55,292 nt of DNA from Actinomycetes bacterium (GTDB lineage Bacteria > Actinomycetota > Acidimicrobiia > Acidimicrobiales > Ilumatobacteraceae): NCBI GenBank assembly GCA_025356335.1, contig JANXUF010000136.1:1-55292 (forward strand), read 5' to 3'. Position 1 is the stretch's first letter, and every line of letters starts with the position of its first letter. The notes below the pieces were generated by a model. It worked only from the letters and a program-made list of their open reading frames with translations. It did no database searches and was not told where the DNA came from. Positions 16,838 through 27,001 of this stretch are shown piece by piece. The translations under genes were made by a program, and so were the position numbers.

Positions 16838-17968
16838 GTGAGTATCAACGGGATCCCGGTGCTCGAGGACCTGCCATCGGTCGACGGCAAGCGGGTCCTC
16901 GTACGTACCGACTTCAACGTGCCGATGGCCGACGGCGTGATCACCGACGACTTCCGCATCAAGGCGGCGCTACCGACGATCAACTGGCTGCTCGACCACG
17001 GCGCAAGCGTGGTGACAGCGAGCCACCTCGGTCGACCGAAGGGGACAGCGAACCCGAAGTATTCGATGGATGCCGTACGCACCCGCCTCGCCGAACTCGC
17101 ACCAGGCGTGGAACTGCTCGAGAACCTACGCTTCGACCCAGGTGAGGAGGGCAACGATCCAGCGTTCGTCGCCCAACTCGTCGAGGGTATCGATGCCTAC
17201 GTCGACGACGCCTTCGGTGCGGCGCATCGTGCTCATGCATCGATCGTCGGGCCTCCGAAGACGTTGCCGTCGGCGATGGGACGTTTGATGCAGAAGGAAG
17301 TCGCCGTCCTGCTCGGTATGCGCAACGATCCGAAGCGACCGTTCGTCGCGGTGCTCGGGGGCGCCAAGATCTCCGACAAACTCGGCGTTGTCGAAGCACT
17401 GCTGAACTCCGTCGACGCGCTGGTCATCGGTGGAGCGATGTGTTTCACGTTCCTCGCAGCACAGGGTTTCCCGATCGGCGATTCGCTGTGGGAACCCGAA
17501 CAGGTCGACACCTGCGCGCGTCTACTGGCGAGCGGCAAGACGATCCATCTGCCCGAGGACATCGTCGGCGTCGATGCAGGTGGGAACTATGCGACGTTCG
17601 GTATCCGGCTGCCACCTGGGGCCAAGGGTTTCGATATCGGGCCGGGCACCGCCGCAGCGTTCAGCGACGTGATCATGGATGCACGCACGGTGTTCTGGAA
17701 CGGCCCGATGGGAATGTTCGAGGACGAGCGATTCGCCAATGGAACCAAGACCGTCGCCCAGGCGATGGCTGACACCAAGGCCTTCACCGTCGTCGGCGGG
17801 GGAGACTCCGCAGCAGCCTTGGCACAGTTCGGTCTCGACGGCGACGTCGACCATGTCTCGACGGGCGGAGGAGCGTCGTTGGAACTGCTCGAACTCGGTG
17901 ATCTGCCGGGCCTTGCGGCGCTTCGAGCCGCGCCGAACGCCGAGGCGAACGAAGCAGCCTCGCCGTGA
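16838..17968 (+). CDS. pgk: Phosphoglycerate kinase
   Basis: The enzyme transfers phosphate from 1,3-bisphosphoglycerate to ADP. The 376 aa are slightly short for the family (about 390-400) but nothing essential is missing. Substrate-binding residues appear in VLVRTDFNVPM and ASHLGRPKG, and the nucleotide-binding C-terminal domain ends with VVGGGDSAAAL and STGGGASLELL. The start is GTG at 16838, in the second position of the gap-pgk-tpiA operon. The stop overlaps the tpiA start by 4 bases. Confidence 0.96.
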   Translation: MSINGIPVLEDLPSVDGKRVLVRTDFNVPMADGVITDDFRIKAALPTINWLLDHGASVVTASHLGRPKGTANPKYSMDAVRTRLAELAPGVELLENLRFDPGEEGNDPAFVAQLVEGIDAYVDDAFGAAHRAHASIVGPPKTLPSAMGRLMQKEVAVLLGMRNDPKRPFVAVLGGAKISDKLGVVEALLNSVDALVIGGAMCFTFLAAQGFPIGDSLWEPEQVDTCARLLASGKTIHLPEDIVGVDAGGNYATFGIRLPPGAKGFDIGPGTAAAFSDVIMDARTVFWNGPMGMFEDERFANGTKTVAQAMADTKAFTVVGGGDSAAALAQFGLDGDVDHVSTGGGASLELLELGDLPGLAALRAAPNAEANEAASP

Positions 17969-18744
17969 CGCGTAAGCCGATCATCAGCGGGAACTGGAAG
18001 ATGAACCTCAACCATTTCGAGGCCATCCAGACCGTCCAGAAGCTCAGCTACCAGTTGACCAAAGAGGACTACGCAGCGGTCGATGTCTCTGTCCACCCGC
18101 CGTTCACCGATCTTCGTTCGGTGCAGACGGTGCTCGACGTCGACGAGATCCCGATCAAGCTCGGTGCGCAGCATTGTCATCAGGACGAAAAGGGCGCCTT
18201 CACCGGCGAGATTTCTCCGGCGTTCCTCGCCAAACTGTCGGTCAAGTACGTGATCGTCGGCCATAGCGAGCGACGGGAACTCTTCGGCGAGACCGACGAG
18301 ATCGTCTCCAAGAAGATCGACGCCATCCTCAAACAGGAGATGACGCCGATCATCTGCTGCGGTGAGACGCTGCAGGAACGTGAAGCAGGCGAGACCGAAT
18401 CGAAGGTGCTCACCCAGATCCGCTCGGCGCTCACCAAGCGCAACGCTGACGTCGTGTCGGCGTTGGTGGTCGCCTACGAGCCGATCTGGGCGATTGGTAC
18501 GGGGCTGACTGCCACGTCGCAGGACGCTCAGGCGGTGATCGGAGCAATTCGCGCCGAGATCGCCGATCTTGCCGGAGCGGACGCCGCTGCGGCTGTTCGG
18601 ATCCAGTACGGAGGGTCCGTCAAGTCCTCGAACATCGCTGAATTGATGGCCATGCCTGACATCGACGGCGCCCTCGTCGGCGGCGCGAGTCTTGAAACCG
18701 AGGAATTCGCCAAGATCGTGCAGTTCCGGAACGTTCGTTCCTGA
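17965..18744 (+). CDS. tpiA: Triosephosphate isomerase
   Basis: It interconverts dihydroxyacetone phosphate and glyceraldehyde-3-phosphate. The 259 aa show the active-site residues in order: Asn/Lys in GNWKMNL, His in VGHSERRE, Glu in YEPIWAIGTG, and the phosphate loop in IQYGGSVK. The GTG start at 17965 overlaps the pgk stop (GTGA), showing translational coupling. It closes the glycolytic trio. Confidence 0.97.
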   Translation: MTRKPIISGNWKMNLNHFEAIQTVQKLSYQLTKEDYAAVDVSVHPPFTDLRSVQTVLDVDEIPIKLGAQHCHQDEKGAFTGEISPAFLAKLSVKYVIVGHSERRELFGETDEIVSKKIDAILKQEMTPIICCGETLQEREAGETESKVLTQIRSALTKRNADVVSALVVAYEPIWAIGTGLTATSQDAQAVIGAIRAEIADLAGADAAAAVRIQYGGSVKSSNIAELMAMPDIDGALVGGASLETEEFAKIVQFRNVRS

Positions 18745-18774
18745 ACGACCTTCTGTGGATGAATAATTCACTTG

Positions 18775-18805
18775 GCCGACATGTTTCGGTAACTCCATGT
18801 TCGGC
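18775..18805. promoter_or_regulatory. Inverted repeat upstream of the peptide ABC transporter
   Basis: GCCGACATG (18775-18783) and CATGTTCGGC (18796-18805) are complementary apart from one extra base. The site lies in the 238-base gap between tpiA and the binding-protein gene, which must hold that operon's promoter. It is a possible operator; the regulator is unknown. The rest of the gap shows no gene, only a clear AAGGAGG ribosome binding site at 18968-18974. Confidence 0.4.
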
Positions 18806-18982
18806 TGGCGTGCTAGGTTTCCGTTGGATTCGCACCTACTCGTCGGGGAGGACGAAGCGAAATGACACCATACAGTCTCGAACGTTGGCACCTGCCGAGC
18901 GGTTCCTGCGTGTTGTTCCCCCATCTCCCGTGAACAAACATCCAATGACAACAGCATCTTTTTTCTCAAGGAGGACATCTAG

Positions 18983-20827
18983 GTGAGAAAAACCACACGA
19001 CAGGCCAAGGTCGTGTCGTCGCTCGTCGGTCTGACTCTGATTGCTGCCGCTTGCGGCAGCAGTAAGACCAGCACGTCGGCAACGACCCCCGCAACCGTTG
19101 CCACGACGGCGGCTGGCGCCGGCACCACGACGGCCGGCACCACAGGCGCCACCGCCGCTGGGACGACCGTTGCCGGCACCACAGCAGCGACGGCAGCCGG
19201 AACGACGGCAGCCGGAACGACGGTCGCCGGAGGCTCAGCAACGACGGCCGGAGGCTCGACAGCCCCGACGACGCCAGCGAAGCCGGCGATGACCATCACG
19301 ATGCAACTCGATCCGAAGGCTGTGTGGGACGACGGAACGCCGATCACCGTCGACGACTTCAAGTGCACCGTCGACGCCGTCCTGCACACCACCGGCTCGC
19401 TGAGCACGGTTGGTTGGGACCAGATCATCTCGGTCGAGAAGGGCAAGGATGCTCACGAGATCGTCGCCACCCTGAAGTCCGTGTACGCCCCGTACAAGAA
19501 CCTGTTCAGCGGCCTGCTCGAGAAGGCCAAGATCAAGAACTGTTCGGATGTCTCGACCGAGTTGCAGGACAACATTCCGTTCTCTGCCCGCCCGTACAAA
19601 CTGCAGGCCTTCAGCAAGACCCAGGCGACGCTCGTCGCCAACGACAAGTACTGGGGTGCTGAGAAGCCGATCGCCAAGACGATCGTCATGGTTCCCGAGG
19701 CTGACACCGACACCGAGATCGCTGCCATCAAGTCCGGCGAGGTCGCTTTCGACTTCCCGCAGGCCTACTCCGGTATCACCGATGCGTTGACGGATCCGAA
19801 CATCAAGTTCACGCCTGGTTATGGCACGAACTTCGAGGACATCTTCTTCAACCAGCAGAGCGGTCCGTTCGCCGACGCGACGTTCCGTCAGGCGTTCGCC
19901 AAGTCGTTCGACCGCAATCTCGTGTTGAAGACGATCTACAACCCGATCTTCCCCGGCGCTCCGCTGCTCAACTGTGGCGTGTGGGTCCCGACGATCGGCA
20001 AATGGTGCAACGATGCCGACTTCAAGAACTTCTACGACCCGACCGCCGCTGCCAAGCTGCTCACCGACGCTGGTTGGAAGAAGGGCGCTGACGGCTTCTG
20101 GGCCGACAAGACCGGCAAGGTTCCGACGATCCGTTGGATCATCAACACCGGTAACAAGCGTCGTGAGAACACCCAGGCACTGATGATCCCGGAATTCGCC
20201 AAGAGCGGGTTCAAGGTCGTCGCTGACAACTGCGACTCTGCCTGCTACTTCCAGAAGCGTCTTCCGGCCCTCGACTACGACATGGCGATGTACATCACGA
20301 CAGCATCGCCTGACCCGACGGTCACCTCGATCCTGGCCTGTGATTCGATCCCGAGCGCTGCCAACAACAACGCCGGACAGAACACGGCCGGTTGGTGTGA
20401 CAAGGATGCTTCTGCGCTCATGAAGCAGTCCGACGCCGAGCTCGACCTCACCAAGCGTGAAGACCAAATTCACCAGATCGGTGCACTCATTGCCAAGGAC
20501 GCTGTCCTGCTCCCGCTGTTCCAGTTCCCGAACATTGCAGCGTGGCGTACCGACAAGCTCGACGGCCCGATCGACGCCGATGCAGCCAACTACCAGGCAT
20601 TCCAGAACATCTGGGCGTGGAAGCCGAAGAGCGGCGACACGATCACCATTGGTGCCGAGCAGTGGCCGGATTGCCTCAACCCGATCACGGAGTGCGCAAA
20701 CTCGTCGTGGTACGAGTGGCTGATCGGCTTCAAGCTGCTCCCGAACGTGTGGGACACGACCGGCAAGGGCGACTACGCCTTCAGTTCCTTGGTCTCGGCA
20801 GAGCCCGTGGTCAAAGTCCTGAGCTGA
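18983..20827 (+). CDS. ABC transporter substrate-binding lipoprotein, peptide/nickel family 5
   Basis: This is the extracellular solute receptor of the oligopeptide-type importer encoded downstream. Residues 1-24 form a lipoprotein signal peptide ending in the lipobox IAAAC (Cys24). A Thr/Ala/Gly-rich linker of about 70 residues follows, as in actinobacterial cell-wall-spanning lipoproteins. The SBP_bac_5 domain covers the rest (KAVWDDGTPITVDDFKCTVD; TFRQAFAKSFDRNLV). At 614 aa it is typical in length. The start is GTG at 18983, nine bases after AAGGAGG. A strong terminator-like hairpin follows it, so it is probably made in excess over the permeases. The ligand is likely oligopeptides but is not proven. 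Confidence 0.93.
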   Translation: MRKTTRQAKVVSSLVGLTLIAAACGSSKTSTSATTPATVATTAAGAGTTTAGTTGATAAGTTVAGTTAATAAGTTAAGTTVAGGSATTAGGSTAPTTPAKPAMTITMQLDPKAVWDDGTPITVDDFKCTVDAVLHTTGSLSTVGWDQIISVEKGKDAHEIVATLKSVYAPYKNLFSGLLEKAKIKNCSDVSTELQDNIPFSARPYKLQAFSKTQATLVANDKYWGAEKPIAKTIVMVPEADTDTEIAAIKSGEVAFDFPQAYSGITDALTDPNIKFTPGYGTNFEDIFFNQQSGPFADATFRQAFAKSFDRNLVLKTIYNPIFPGAPLLNCGVWVPTIGKWCNDADFKNFYDPTAAAKLLTDAGWKKGADGFWADKTGKVPTIRWIINTGNKRRENTQALMIPEFAKSGFKVVADNCDSACYFQKRLPALDYDMAMYITTASPDPTVTSILACDSIPSAANNNAGQNTAGWCDKDASALMKQSDAELDLTKREDQIHQIGALIAKDAVLLPLFQFPNIAAWRTDKLDGPIDADAANYQAFQNIWAWKPKSGDTITIGAEQWPDCLNPITECANSSWYEWLIGFKLLPNVWDTTGKGDYAFSSLVSAEPVVKVLS

Positions 20828-20862
20828 CATTCGTCACCATCAATAGTTACTGACCATGTGAT

Positions 20863-20892
20863 GATGGGGCCGACCTTCCGGTCGGCCCCATC
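20863..20892 (+). terminator. Hairpin between the binding protein and the permease genes
   Basis: A perfect 13-bp GC-rich stem (20863-20875 with 20880-20892) encloses a TTCC tetraloop, 35 bases after the binding-protein stop and 26 bases before the first permease. No long U-tract follows (ACGCATTT). It probably acts as a partial terminator or 3' mRNA stabiliser, which would give high binding-protein levels and lower levels of the membrane parts. Confidence 0.75.
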
Positions 20893-20918
20893 ACGCATTT
20901 CCGTGAAGGTAGGTTCCG

Positions 20919-21899
20919 GTGCTTCGTTACATCCTCCGCAGGATGCTCTGGTTGATTCCCACCCTGTTCGTCGTGACGTTCCTGGCGTTCTGCGCGTTAC
21001 GCATCGGGACCGACCCGCTTGCTTCCTTCCTCAAACAGAATCCCCGCGCCAGCTTGGCGAACATCAAGCAATACAAGTCGGTCAATGGCCTCAACGGCAC
21101 CATCCCCGAGCAGTACTTCCATTGGCTGCGGCACTTCGTGACGGGGAATTGGGGCCGTTCGATCAAGGGCAGTACTCCGGTCTGGCCCGATCTCAAGCAC
21201 GCCATGGCCAACACGGCGGTGCTCGGACTGTTCTCGTCGGGCCTCGGTATTTTCTTCGGTCTGTCGATCGGCATCATCGCTGCGTTGCGGCAGTACTCCA
21301 AGTTCGATTCGGTGTCGTCGACCGGAGCGTTCGTCGCCCTGTCCATCCCGCCGTACATCTCGGCAATCGTCCTGCAGCTGATCTTCGCCGTCTATTTCAC
21401 CCGATGGTTCAACTTGGATCATCCCTTCCTCCCCACCTCCGGCATCTACCCTCCGGGGCATCACGGTTTCGACCTCATTTTGCGAGTCAAGTACATGATC
21501 CTGCCCGGGGTCGTCGTAGCAATCCAGACGCTCGCCGTGTACAGCCGTTACATGCGTGCCTCGCTGCTCGAAGTCAAGAACTCCGAGTACATGCGCACCG
21601 CTCGGGCAAAGGGCATCAGCGAACGTCGGGTCATCTTTCGTCACGCCTTGCGCAATGCCTTGATCCCGGTGACGACGTTCGCTGCGCTCGATATCGGCGC
21701 CATCATCGGCGGTCTTGTCATCACCGAGAACATATTCGGCTATCCAGGCATGGGCGTCTTCTTCCTCAAAGCGTTCAACAACGGTGATTACCCGCAACTG
21801 ATGCCATGGCTGGTCATCGTCGCTATTGCACTCATCCTCTTCAATCTCGTCGCCGACGTTGTCTACGCGTTCCTCGATCCCCGTATTCGCCTGGCATAG
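20919..21899 (+). CDS. Peptide ABC transporter permease, DppB type
   Basis: The protein has 326 aa and starts at GTG 20919. It has the DppB/OppB N-terminal layout: a short cytosolic YILRRMLWLIPTLFVVTFL leading into the first membrane helix, then a large periplasmic loop and five further helices. The EAA loop that docks the ATPase reads YMRTARAKGISERRVIFRHALRN (written here only in part: ARAKGISERRVI). It forms the membrane channel with the next gene, 12 bases downstream. Confidence 0.94.
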   Translation: MLRYILRRMLWLIPTLFVVTFLAFCALRIGTDPLASFLKQNPRASLANIKQYKSVNGLNGTIPEQYFHWLRHFVTGNWGRSIKGSTPVWPDLKHAMANTAVLGLFSSGLGIFFGLSIGIIAALRQYSKFDSVSSTGAFVALSIPPYISAIVLQLIFAVYFTRWFNLDHPFLPTSGIYPPGHHGFDLILRVKYMILPGVVVAIQTLAVYSRYMRASLLEVKNSEYMRTARAKGISERRVIFRHALRNALIPVTTFAALDIGAIIGGLVITENIFGYPGMGVFFLKAFNNGDYPQLMPWLVIVAIALILFNLVADVVYAFLDPRIRLA

Positions 21900-21911
21900 G
21901 AAGGACTTCCG

Positions 21912-22898
21912 ATGACGGAAACAATTAGCCCCGCAGGGGACGTGCAACTGCCGGACGACGCCTTCGATGCCGACCAGGCCGAGGGTCTCGTCACGTCCGT
22001 CTCACCGGGCCGAATGGCTGTACGGCGGTTCAGGCGGCACAAGCTGGCGGTCGTATCGCTGATAGTTTTTCTGGCGATTGCGATCATCGTCATCCTTGCG
22101 CCGATCACGACGCGATACGGCCAGATCGAGCGCCTGCCGGCGATCGGTAACAAAGTCGGGAACTCGCCGCCGAGCTGGAAGGCGTGGTTCGGAACGGACG
22201 ACCTCAACCGGGATCTCTACTCACGCATCATCTGGGGCGGTCGAGTATCGCTGCTGATCGGCATTGCCGTCGCAGTGGTCTCGTCGATCGTCGGCACCGC
22301 AGTCGGCGCAATAGCCGGCCTGCGCGGTGGCTTCCTCGACGATGCGTTGATGCGCACCACCGACCTCTTCCTGGCGTTCCCCACGCTTGTCCTCCTGCTC
22401 GTTCTGCGGAGTATGTTCAGCTCGCTGAAATGGCTCAAGTGGTTGTTCGGCGACCTCAACTCGATCCGCTTCATCGTCGTCCTCCTCTCGATTCTGACGT
22501 GGATGGGCACGGCGAGAATCGTTCGAGGAGTCGTGCTGTCGCTCAAGGAGCGAGAATTCGTCGAAGCCTCGCGGGCACTCGGTGCGAGCAACTCGCGCAT
22601 CATCATGCGTCACCTGATACCCAACTCGATCGGACCGATCATCGTCTCGCTGACGCTCGCCGTCGTCGGCGCGATAGTCGCCGAGAGCACGCTCGCGTTC
22701 TTCGGTTTCGGAATCGATCCTGTTTACGCAACCAGTTGGGGCGGCTTGCTCTCCGACGCCAAAGGGGCGGTCATCGTTGGTAGATGGTGGCTGGTGGTCT
22801 TTCCATGCGCAATATTCGTGCTCACCATTCTGTGCGTCAACTTCATCGGTGACGGTCTCCGAGATGCCTTCGATCCAAAGCAAGACAGGAGTCACTGA
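21912..22898 (+). CDS. Peptide ABC transporter permease, DppC type
   Basis: The protein has 328 aa. The N-terminal cytosolic tail and first helix (RRHKLAVVSLIVFLAIAIIV) are typical of OppC/DppC, as is WFGTDDLNRDLYSRIIWGGR, a hallmark of this subunit. The EAA loop is SRALGASNSRIIMRHLI. AGGAAGG precedes the ATG at a good distance. It pairs with the upstream permease, and the ATPase genes follow after 2 bases. Confidence 0.94.
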   Translation: MTETISPAGDVQLPDDAFDADQAEGLVTSVSPGRMAVRRFRRHKLAVVSLIVFLAIAIIVILAPITTRYGQIERLPAIGNKVGNSPPSWKAWFGTDDLNRDLYSRIIWGGRVSLLIGIAVAVVSSIVGTAVGAIAGLRGGFLDDALMRTTDLFLAFPTLVLLLVLRSMFSSLKWLKWLFGDLNSIRFIVVLLSILTWMGTARIVRGVVLSLKEREFVEASRALGASNSRIIMRHLIPNSIGPIIVSLTLAVVGAIVAESTLAFFGFGIDPVYATSWGGLLSDAKGAVIVGRWWLVVFPCAIFVLTILCVNFIGDGLRDAFDPKQDRSH

Positions 22899-22900
22899 AC

Positions 22901-23877
<977 letters not shown>

Positions 23878-23881
<4 letters not shown>

Positions 23882-24903
23882 GCGAACCGGTACTCGTCGT
23901 CAACGACCTCGTCAAGAATTTTACGGTCAAAGGCTCGAACGGCATCCGCTCGACGAAAAGCCTCGTACAGGCGGTGGCGGGTATCTCGTTCCAGGTGAAT
24001 GCCGGGGAAACATTCGGGCTCGTCGGTGAGTCCGGTTCCGGCAAGACGACCGCAGGACGGTGCCTGTTGCGTCTCGTCGAGCCCACTTCCGGTTCGGTGA
24101 ATTTCCGTGGCACGGAGCTGGTCGGTCTCGACAAGAACAAGTTGCGCGACCTGCGCAAGGAGATGCAGATCGTCTTCCAGGATCCGTACGCGTCGCTCGA
24201 CCCGCGCACGACCGTCGGTACGGCGATCGCCGAGCCACTCGTCATCCAAAAAGTTCCCGGCAACCATCAGCAGCGTGTCGCTGAACTATTGGAGCTCGTC
24301 GGGCTTGCCCCTGACCACGCCAAGCGGTTCCCGCACGAATTCTCCGGTGGTCAACGACAGCGCATCGGGATCGCCAGGGCGCTGGCTCTGAACCCGTCGC
24401 TGATCGTGTTGGACGAGCCCGTCTCGGCGCTCGACGTCTCGATCCAGGCCGGAGTGATCAACCTGCTAGAGGACTTGCAGGACCGTTTGCAGGTGGCCTA
24501 CGTGTTCATCGCCCACGACCTGTCGATCGTCCGCCACATCTCTGATGTCGTCGCCGTCATGTATCTCGGAAAACTCGTCGAGATGGCACCGGCCGAGGAG
24601 ATCTACAATCGCCCGACACACCCGTATACGCAAGCACTGCTCTCGGCGATCCCCGAGCCTGATCCGGTGATCGAGCGGACTCGCAAGCGCATCATGCTGC
24701 AGGGTGACGTGCCGTCGCCGATCAACCCGCCATCCGGCTGTCGCTTTCGTACCCGCTGCCCCAAAGCCGCTGACGTCTGCGCGCAGGCCGAACCCGAACT
24801 GAAGGTTTCCGAGTTCGGCCATCCCGTCGCCTGTCACTTCCCGTCGCTTGCCGGCGAGTTGACGTTTGGGCAAGACGGGGTGATCCCGCTGCAGCAGGGG
24901 TAG
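23878..24903 (+). CDS. Peptide ABC transporter ATP-binding protein, DppF type
   Basis: The protein has 341 aa and its GTG start overlaps the stop of the DppD-type gene (GTGA). Walker A is GESGSGKTT, the Q-loop is VFQDPYASLDPR, the signature is FSGGQRQRIGIA, Walker B is LIVLDEPVSALD and the H-loop is IAHDLSIVRH. The C-terminal CRFRTRCPKAADVC extension matches that of the partner. It completes a five-gene binding protein, permease, permease, ATPase, ATPase importer operon. Confidence 0.95.
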
Positions 24904-24914
24904 GCTCGTCGGCT

Positions 24915-25154
24915 GTGCATAAGGTCGTCTTGTATGTCACGTTGGTCATCAACGTCTTCACGCTGTTCGCGATGATCGGCGCGATCCTGCTCCATAGCGG
25001 GCAGGGCGGCGGCCTGTCCGACATGTTCGGCGGAGCCTCGAGCGCCTCGCTGGGTTCGACGTCAGCCGAGCGGAACCTCAATCGGATCACAACCGTGTTG
25101 GCCACCATCTGGGTGCTGACCGTGATTGCCCTCGGATTGCTGTTGGCCAAATAG
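24915..25154 (+). CDS. secG: Preprotein translocase subunit SecG
   Basis: SecG, 79 aa, is a small inner-membrane partner of SecYE. Two transmembrane helices (VTLVINVFTLFAMIGAILLH and TTVLATIWVLTVIALGLLL) flank the conserved cytosolic loop HSGQGGGLSDMFGG. The start is GTG at 24915, 12 bases after the transporter operon. It is commonly found after tpiA in bacteria. Here the transporter operon has come between the two genes. Confidence 0.95.
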   Translation: MHKVVLYVTLVINVFTLFAMIGAILLHSGQGGGLSDMFGGASSASLGSTSAERNLNRITTVLATIWVLTVIALGLLLAK

Positions 25155-25186
25155 TTACCCCGAGCTATCGTTGATGGCTCATCCAC

Positions 25187-25273
25187 GTCGAAGTGGCGAA
25201 ATAGGCAGACGCGCCAGCTTGAGGGGCTGGTGTTCGCAAGAACGTGGGGGTTCAAGTCCCCCCTTCGACACCA
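25187..25273 (+). tRNA. tRNA-Leu (anticodon GAG), CCA encoded
   Basis: The acceptor stem is GTCGAAG with CTTCGAC. The anticodon stem CCAGC/GCTGG encloses the loop TTGAGGG with anticodon GAG at 25221-25223. A long variable arm (TGTTCGCAAGAACGT) marks a class II tRNA. The T arm is GGGGG-TTCAAGT-CCCCC, then discriminator A and CCA. The last 24 bases double as attL of the downstream element, so integration leaves the tRNA intact. Confidence 0.96.
25250..25273 (+). repeat. attL of the integrative element
   Basis: This is one of the two perfect 24-bp copies. It runs from GTTCAAGTCC to the encoded CCA and covers the T loop and acceptor 3' strand of tRNA-Leu. The match to the right copy stops at both edges (G versus T before, C versus T after). 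Confidence 0.92.
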
Positions 25274-25320
25274 CAAAACCGCAGGTCAGGGGACCTACGA
25301 AGCCGCCGAAATGACCGATT

Positions 25321-25339
25321 GGTCACGGATTGGTCACGG
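25321..25339 (+). repeat. Left integrase arm-type site (tandem GGTCACGGATT)
   Basis: GGTCACGGATTGGTCACGG here is identical to 41090-41108 near the other end. Two tandem 11-bp units sit 48 bases inside attL. Paired arm sites next to att cores are typical of tyrosine integrases of the lambda type. Confidence 0.75.
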
Positions 25340-25729
25340 CAGGTTCTGCGCGATCGTTGCGTCCCCCGCTGGCGTGGTCTCCGTTGGTGCTCCGTCGATC
25401 CAGCACGGCCCCGTTCCGACGATGACGGGGGAGGAGCACGTCGGGATCGTGCGCGTCGTCATGCACGACGCAATTCCCCCTCCGGGCAGCGTCGGCAGAA
25501 CGCAGTACAGCCCCAGGTGCGGCACCGAAGTCGCCGGCGCAGAGGCCGCGAAGGTGCCTTGCGGGTGCGGAGGCGAAGTCGTTCCGTTAATGGTCGTGTC
25601 ACTGACCTGTGCCTCGGCGACGGTCGTCGTGCCGCCGGTCGCCGGCGTCGCCGGCGTATGAGCCGTCGACGTGCATCCGACCGCGAGGAATGTCGTCAAC
25701 AGGAACAGACAGACGCGGTGGAACCTCAC
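25334..25729 (-). CDS. Small secreted lipoprotein of the integrative element
   Basis: The protein has 131 aa. The signal peptide MRFHRVCLFLLTTFLAVGC ends in a lipobox (LAVGC, Cys19), followed by a Thr/Ala/Pro-rich linker and a short Cys-containing domain (LYCVLP, SCMTTRTIPTCSS, GPCWI). No family was recognised. It lies between attL and the integrase gene, and the end of the reading frame overlaps the arm site by six bases. Possible roles, such as surface modification, are guesswork. Confidence 0.6.
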   Translation of the reverse strand: MRFHRVCLFLLTTFLAVGCTSTAHTPATPATGGTTTVAEAQVSDTTINGTTSPPHPQGTFAASAPATSVPHLGLYCVLPTLPGGGIASCMTTRTIPTCSSPVIVGTGPCWIDGAPTETTPAGDATIAQNLP

Positions 25730-25771
25730 GACAATTCGACGCCTCGATGGCTCGCCGAGTTCCCGTGAGGC

Positions 25772-27001
25772 TTACGCACCGAAGATGAGCGCTGCCACCG
25801 TTTCGGCGGCCTCTCGCTGCATGCCGACGGATACATGGCTGTAGGTGTTCAGGGTGATGCCGATCGTCGAGTGGCCGAGGCGTTCCTGCACGACTTTGGG
25901 ATGGACGCCGCCGCGCAGTGCCAGCGTCGCCCAGGTGTGGCGTAGGCCGTGCAGTGTGATCCGCTGAAGCTTCCACTTCGCGATGCGGCGGGTGAACTCC
26001 GTCGACACCCGTTCCGGGTGGTAGGCGCGCCCGTCGGGAAGGGTGAATACGAAGCCATGGTCGGTGAAGCCGGCACCCATCGCGAGGCGTTCCTCGAGTT
26101 GCACCTTGCGATGATCTCGAAGCGCAGCGACCGTGCCAGCGTCGAGTTCCACGGATCGCGCTCCCGCCGCAGTCTTCGGCGTTCCGATCTCCTGAGAGTG
26201 CTCGATGGCGATCACGGTCTGTGAGACGGACAGAACGCCGTTGCCGAGGTCGAGATCCGACCAGCGCAGCCCGAGCGCCTCGCCGCGCCTGAGGCCCGTC
26301 GTCGCCAGCAGCAGCCACAGCGGGTAGTACCGATCCGGCTGGTTGCCTTTGCCGGAATACGAGCGCGACTTCGATAGGAAGTCGTTTAGTGTCGGCGCGT
26401 CCCACGCGATGACGGTTGATGACGCGCTCGGGATCTTCGGCCGCTTCACCGCGTCGGTTGGGTTGCGAGTCAATCGGCCCCAGGCGACTGCATCGCTCAT
26501 CGCTCGATGCAGGATGGTCCCGATGTACGACACGGTCCGCGGCGACAGCCCAACAGCGACGGCTCCAGACGACGAAATTGCTGCGCTGGCAGCGGGTCCG
26601 CGCTTGTGCCCGTTGGCGCCCCGGTGTCCGTCAGCGAGCAACTCTGCGTAGAGCTTGGCGATCGTGCCAGCGTCGACGGCCTGCAGTGGGTGCTGGCCGA
26701 TGCGTGGCATGACGTGGACTCGCATGTTGCGCTCGTAGCTCGACCACGTCGAGGGTCGTACCGTCGACCGGATCGTTTCGAGCCACTCGACCAGAAATGC
26801 AGCGAGGCTCTGCTTGGATGGTTCGACATACGTGCCGGTTCGTGCAGCGTGCTGCAGTTCCTGCAGGGATGCGAGAGCTTCCTTCTTCGTGACGAAGCCC
26901 CGCCGCCTCAACTGCTTGCGCTTGCCGTCCGCTCCGGTGACGTCGACGACGAAGAACCAGCGGCCTGACTCGTCTCGCTTGACGCTTCCCTGCGTGCTCA
27001 T
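25772..27001 (-). CDS. int: Tyrosine recombinase / site-specific integrase
   Basis: The protein has 409 aa. I chose ATG 27001 because AAGGGGGGACAG lies just upstream and the residues before it are not integrase-like. An N-terminal arm-binding domain (AP2-like, GRWFFVVDVTG...KQLRRRGF) is followed by a SAM-like core-binding domain (FLVEWLETIRSTVRPSTWSSY) and the catalytic domain. Catalytic residues are Arg in TTGLRRGEALGL, HxxR in HGLRHTWAT, His in RLGHSTIGIT and the nucleophile Tyr in NTYSHV near residue 387. It integrates and, with the excisionase, excises the element at tRNA-Leu. A short relic of a second copy of this C-terminus lies at 44,443. Confidence 0.95.
   Translation of the reverse strand: MSTQGSVKRDESGRWFFVVDVTGADGKRKQLRRRGFVTKKEALASLQELQHAARTGTYVEPSKQSLAAFLVEWLETIRSTVRPSTWSSYERNMRVHVMPRIGQHPLQAVDAGTIAKLYAELLADGHRGANGHKRGPAASAAISSSGAVAVGLSPRTVSYIGTILHRAMSDAVAWGRLTRNPTDAVKRPKIPSASSTVIAWDAPTLNDFLSKSRSYSGKGNQPDRYYPLWLLLATTGLRRGEALGLRWSDLDLGNGVLSVSQTVIAIEHSQEIGTPKTAAGARSVELDAGTVAALRDHRKVQLEERLAMGAGFTDHGFVFTLPDGRAYHPERVSTEFTRRIAKWKLQRITLHGLRHTWATLALRGGVHPKVVQERLGHSTIGITLNTYSHVSVGMQREAAETVAALIFGA

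Noticed and set aside
18729..18740. SOS-box-like GAAC-GTTC-GTTC at the end of tpiA
   Set aside because: It lies inside coding sequence, lacks the flanking C/G of the palindrome and is more than 240 bases from the next start.
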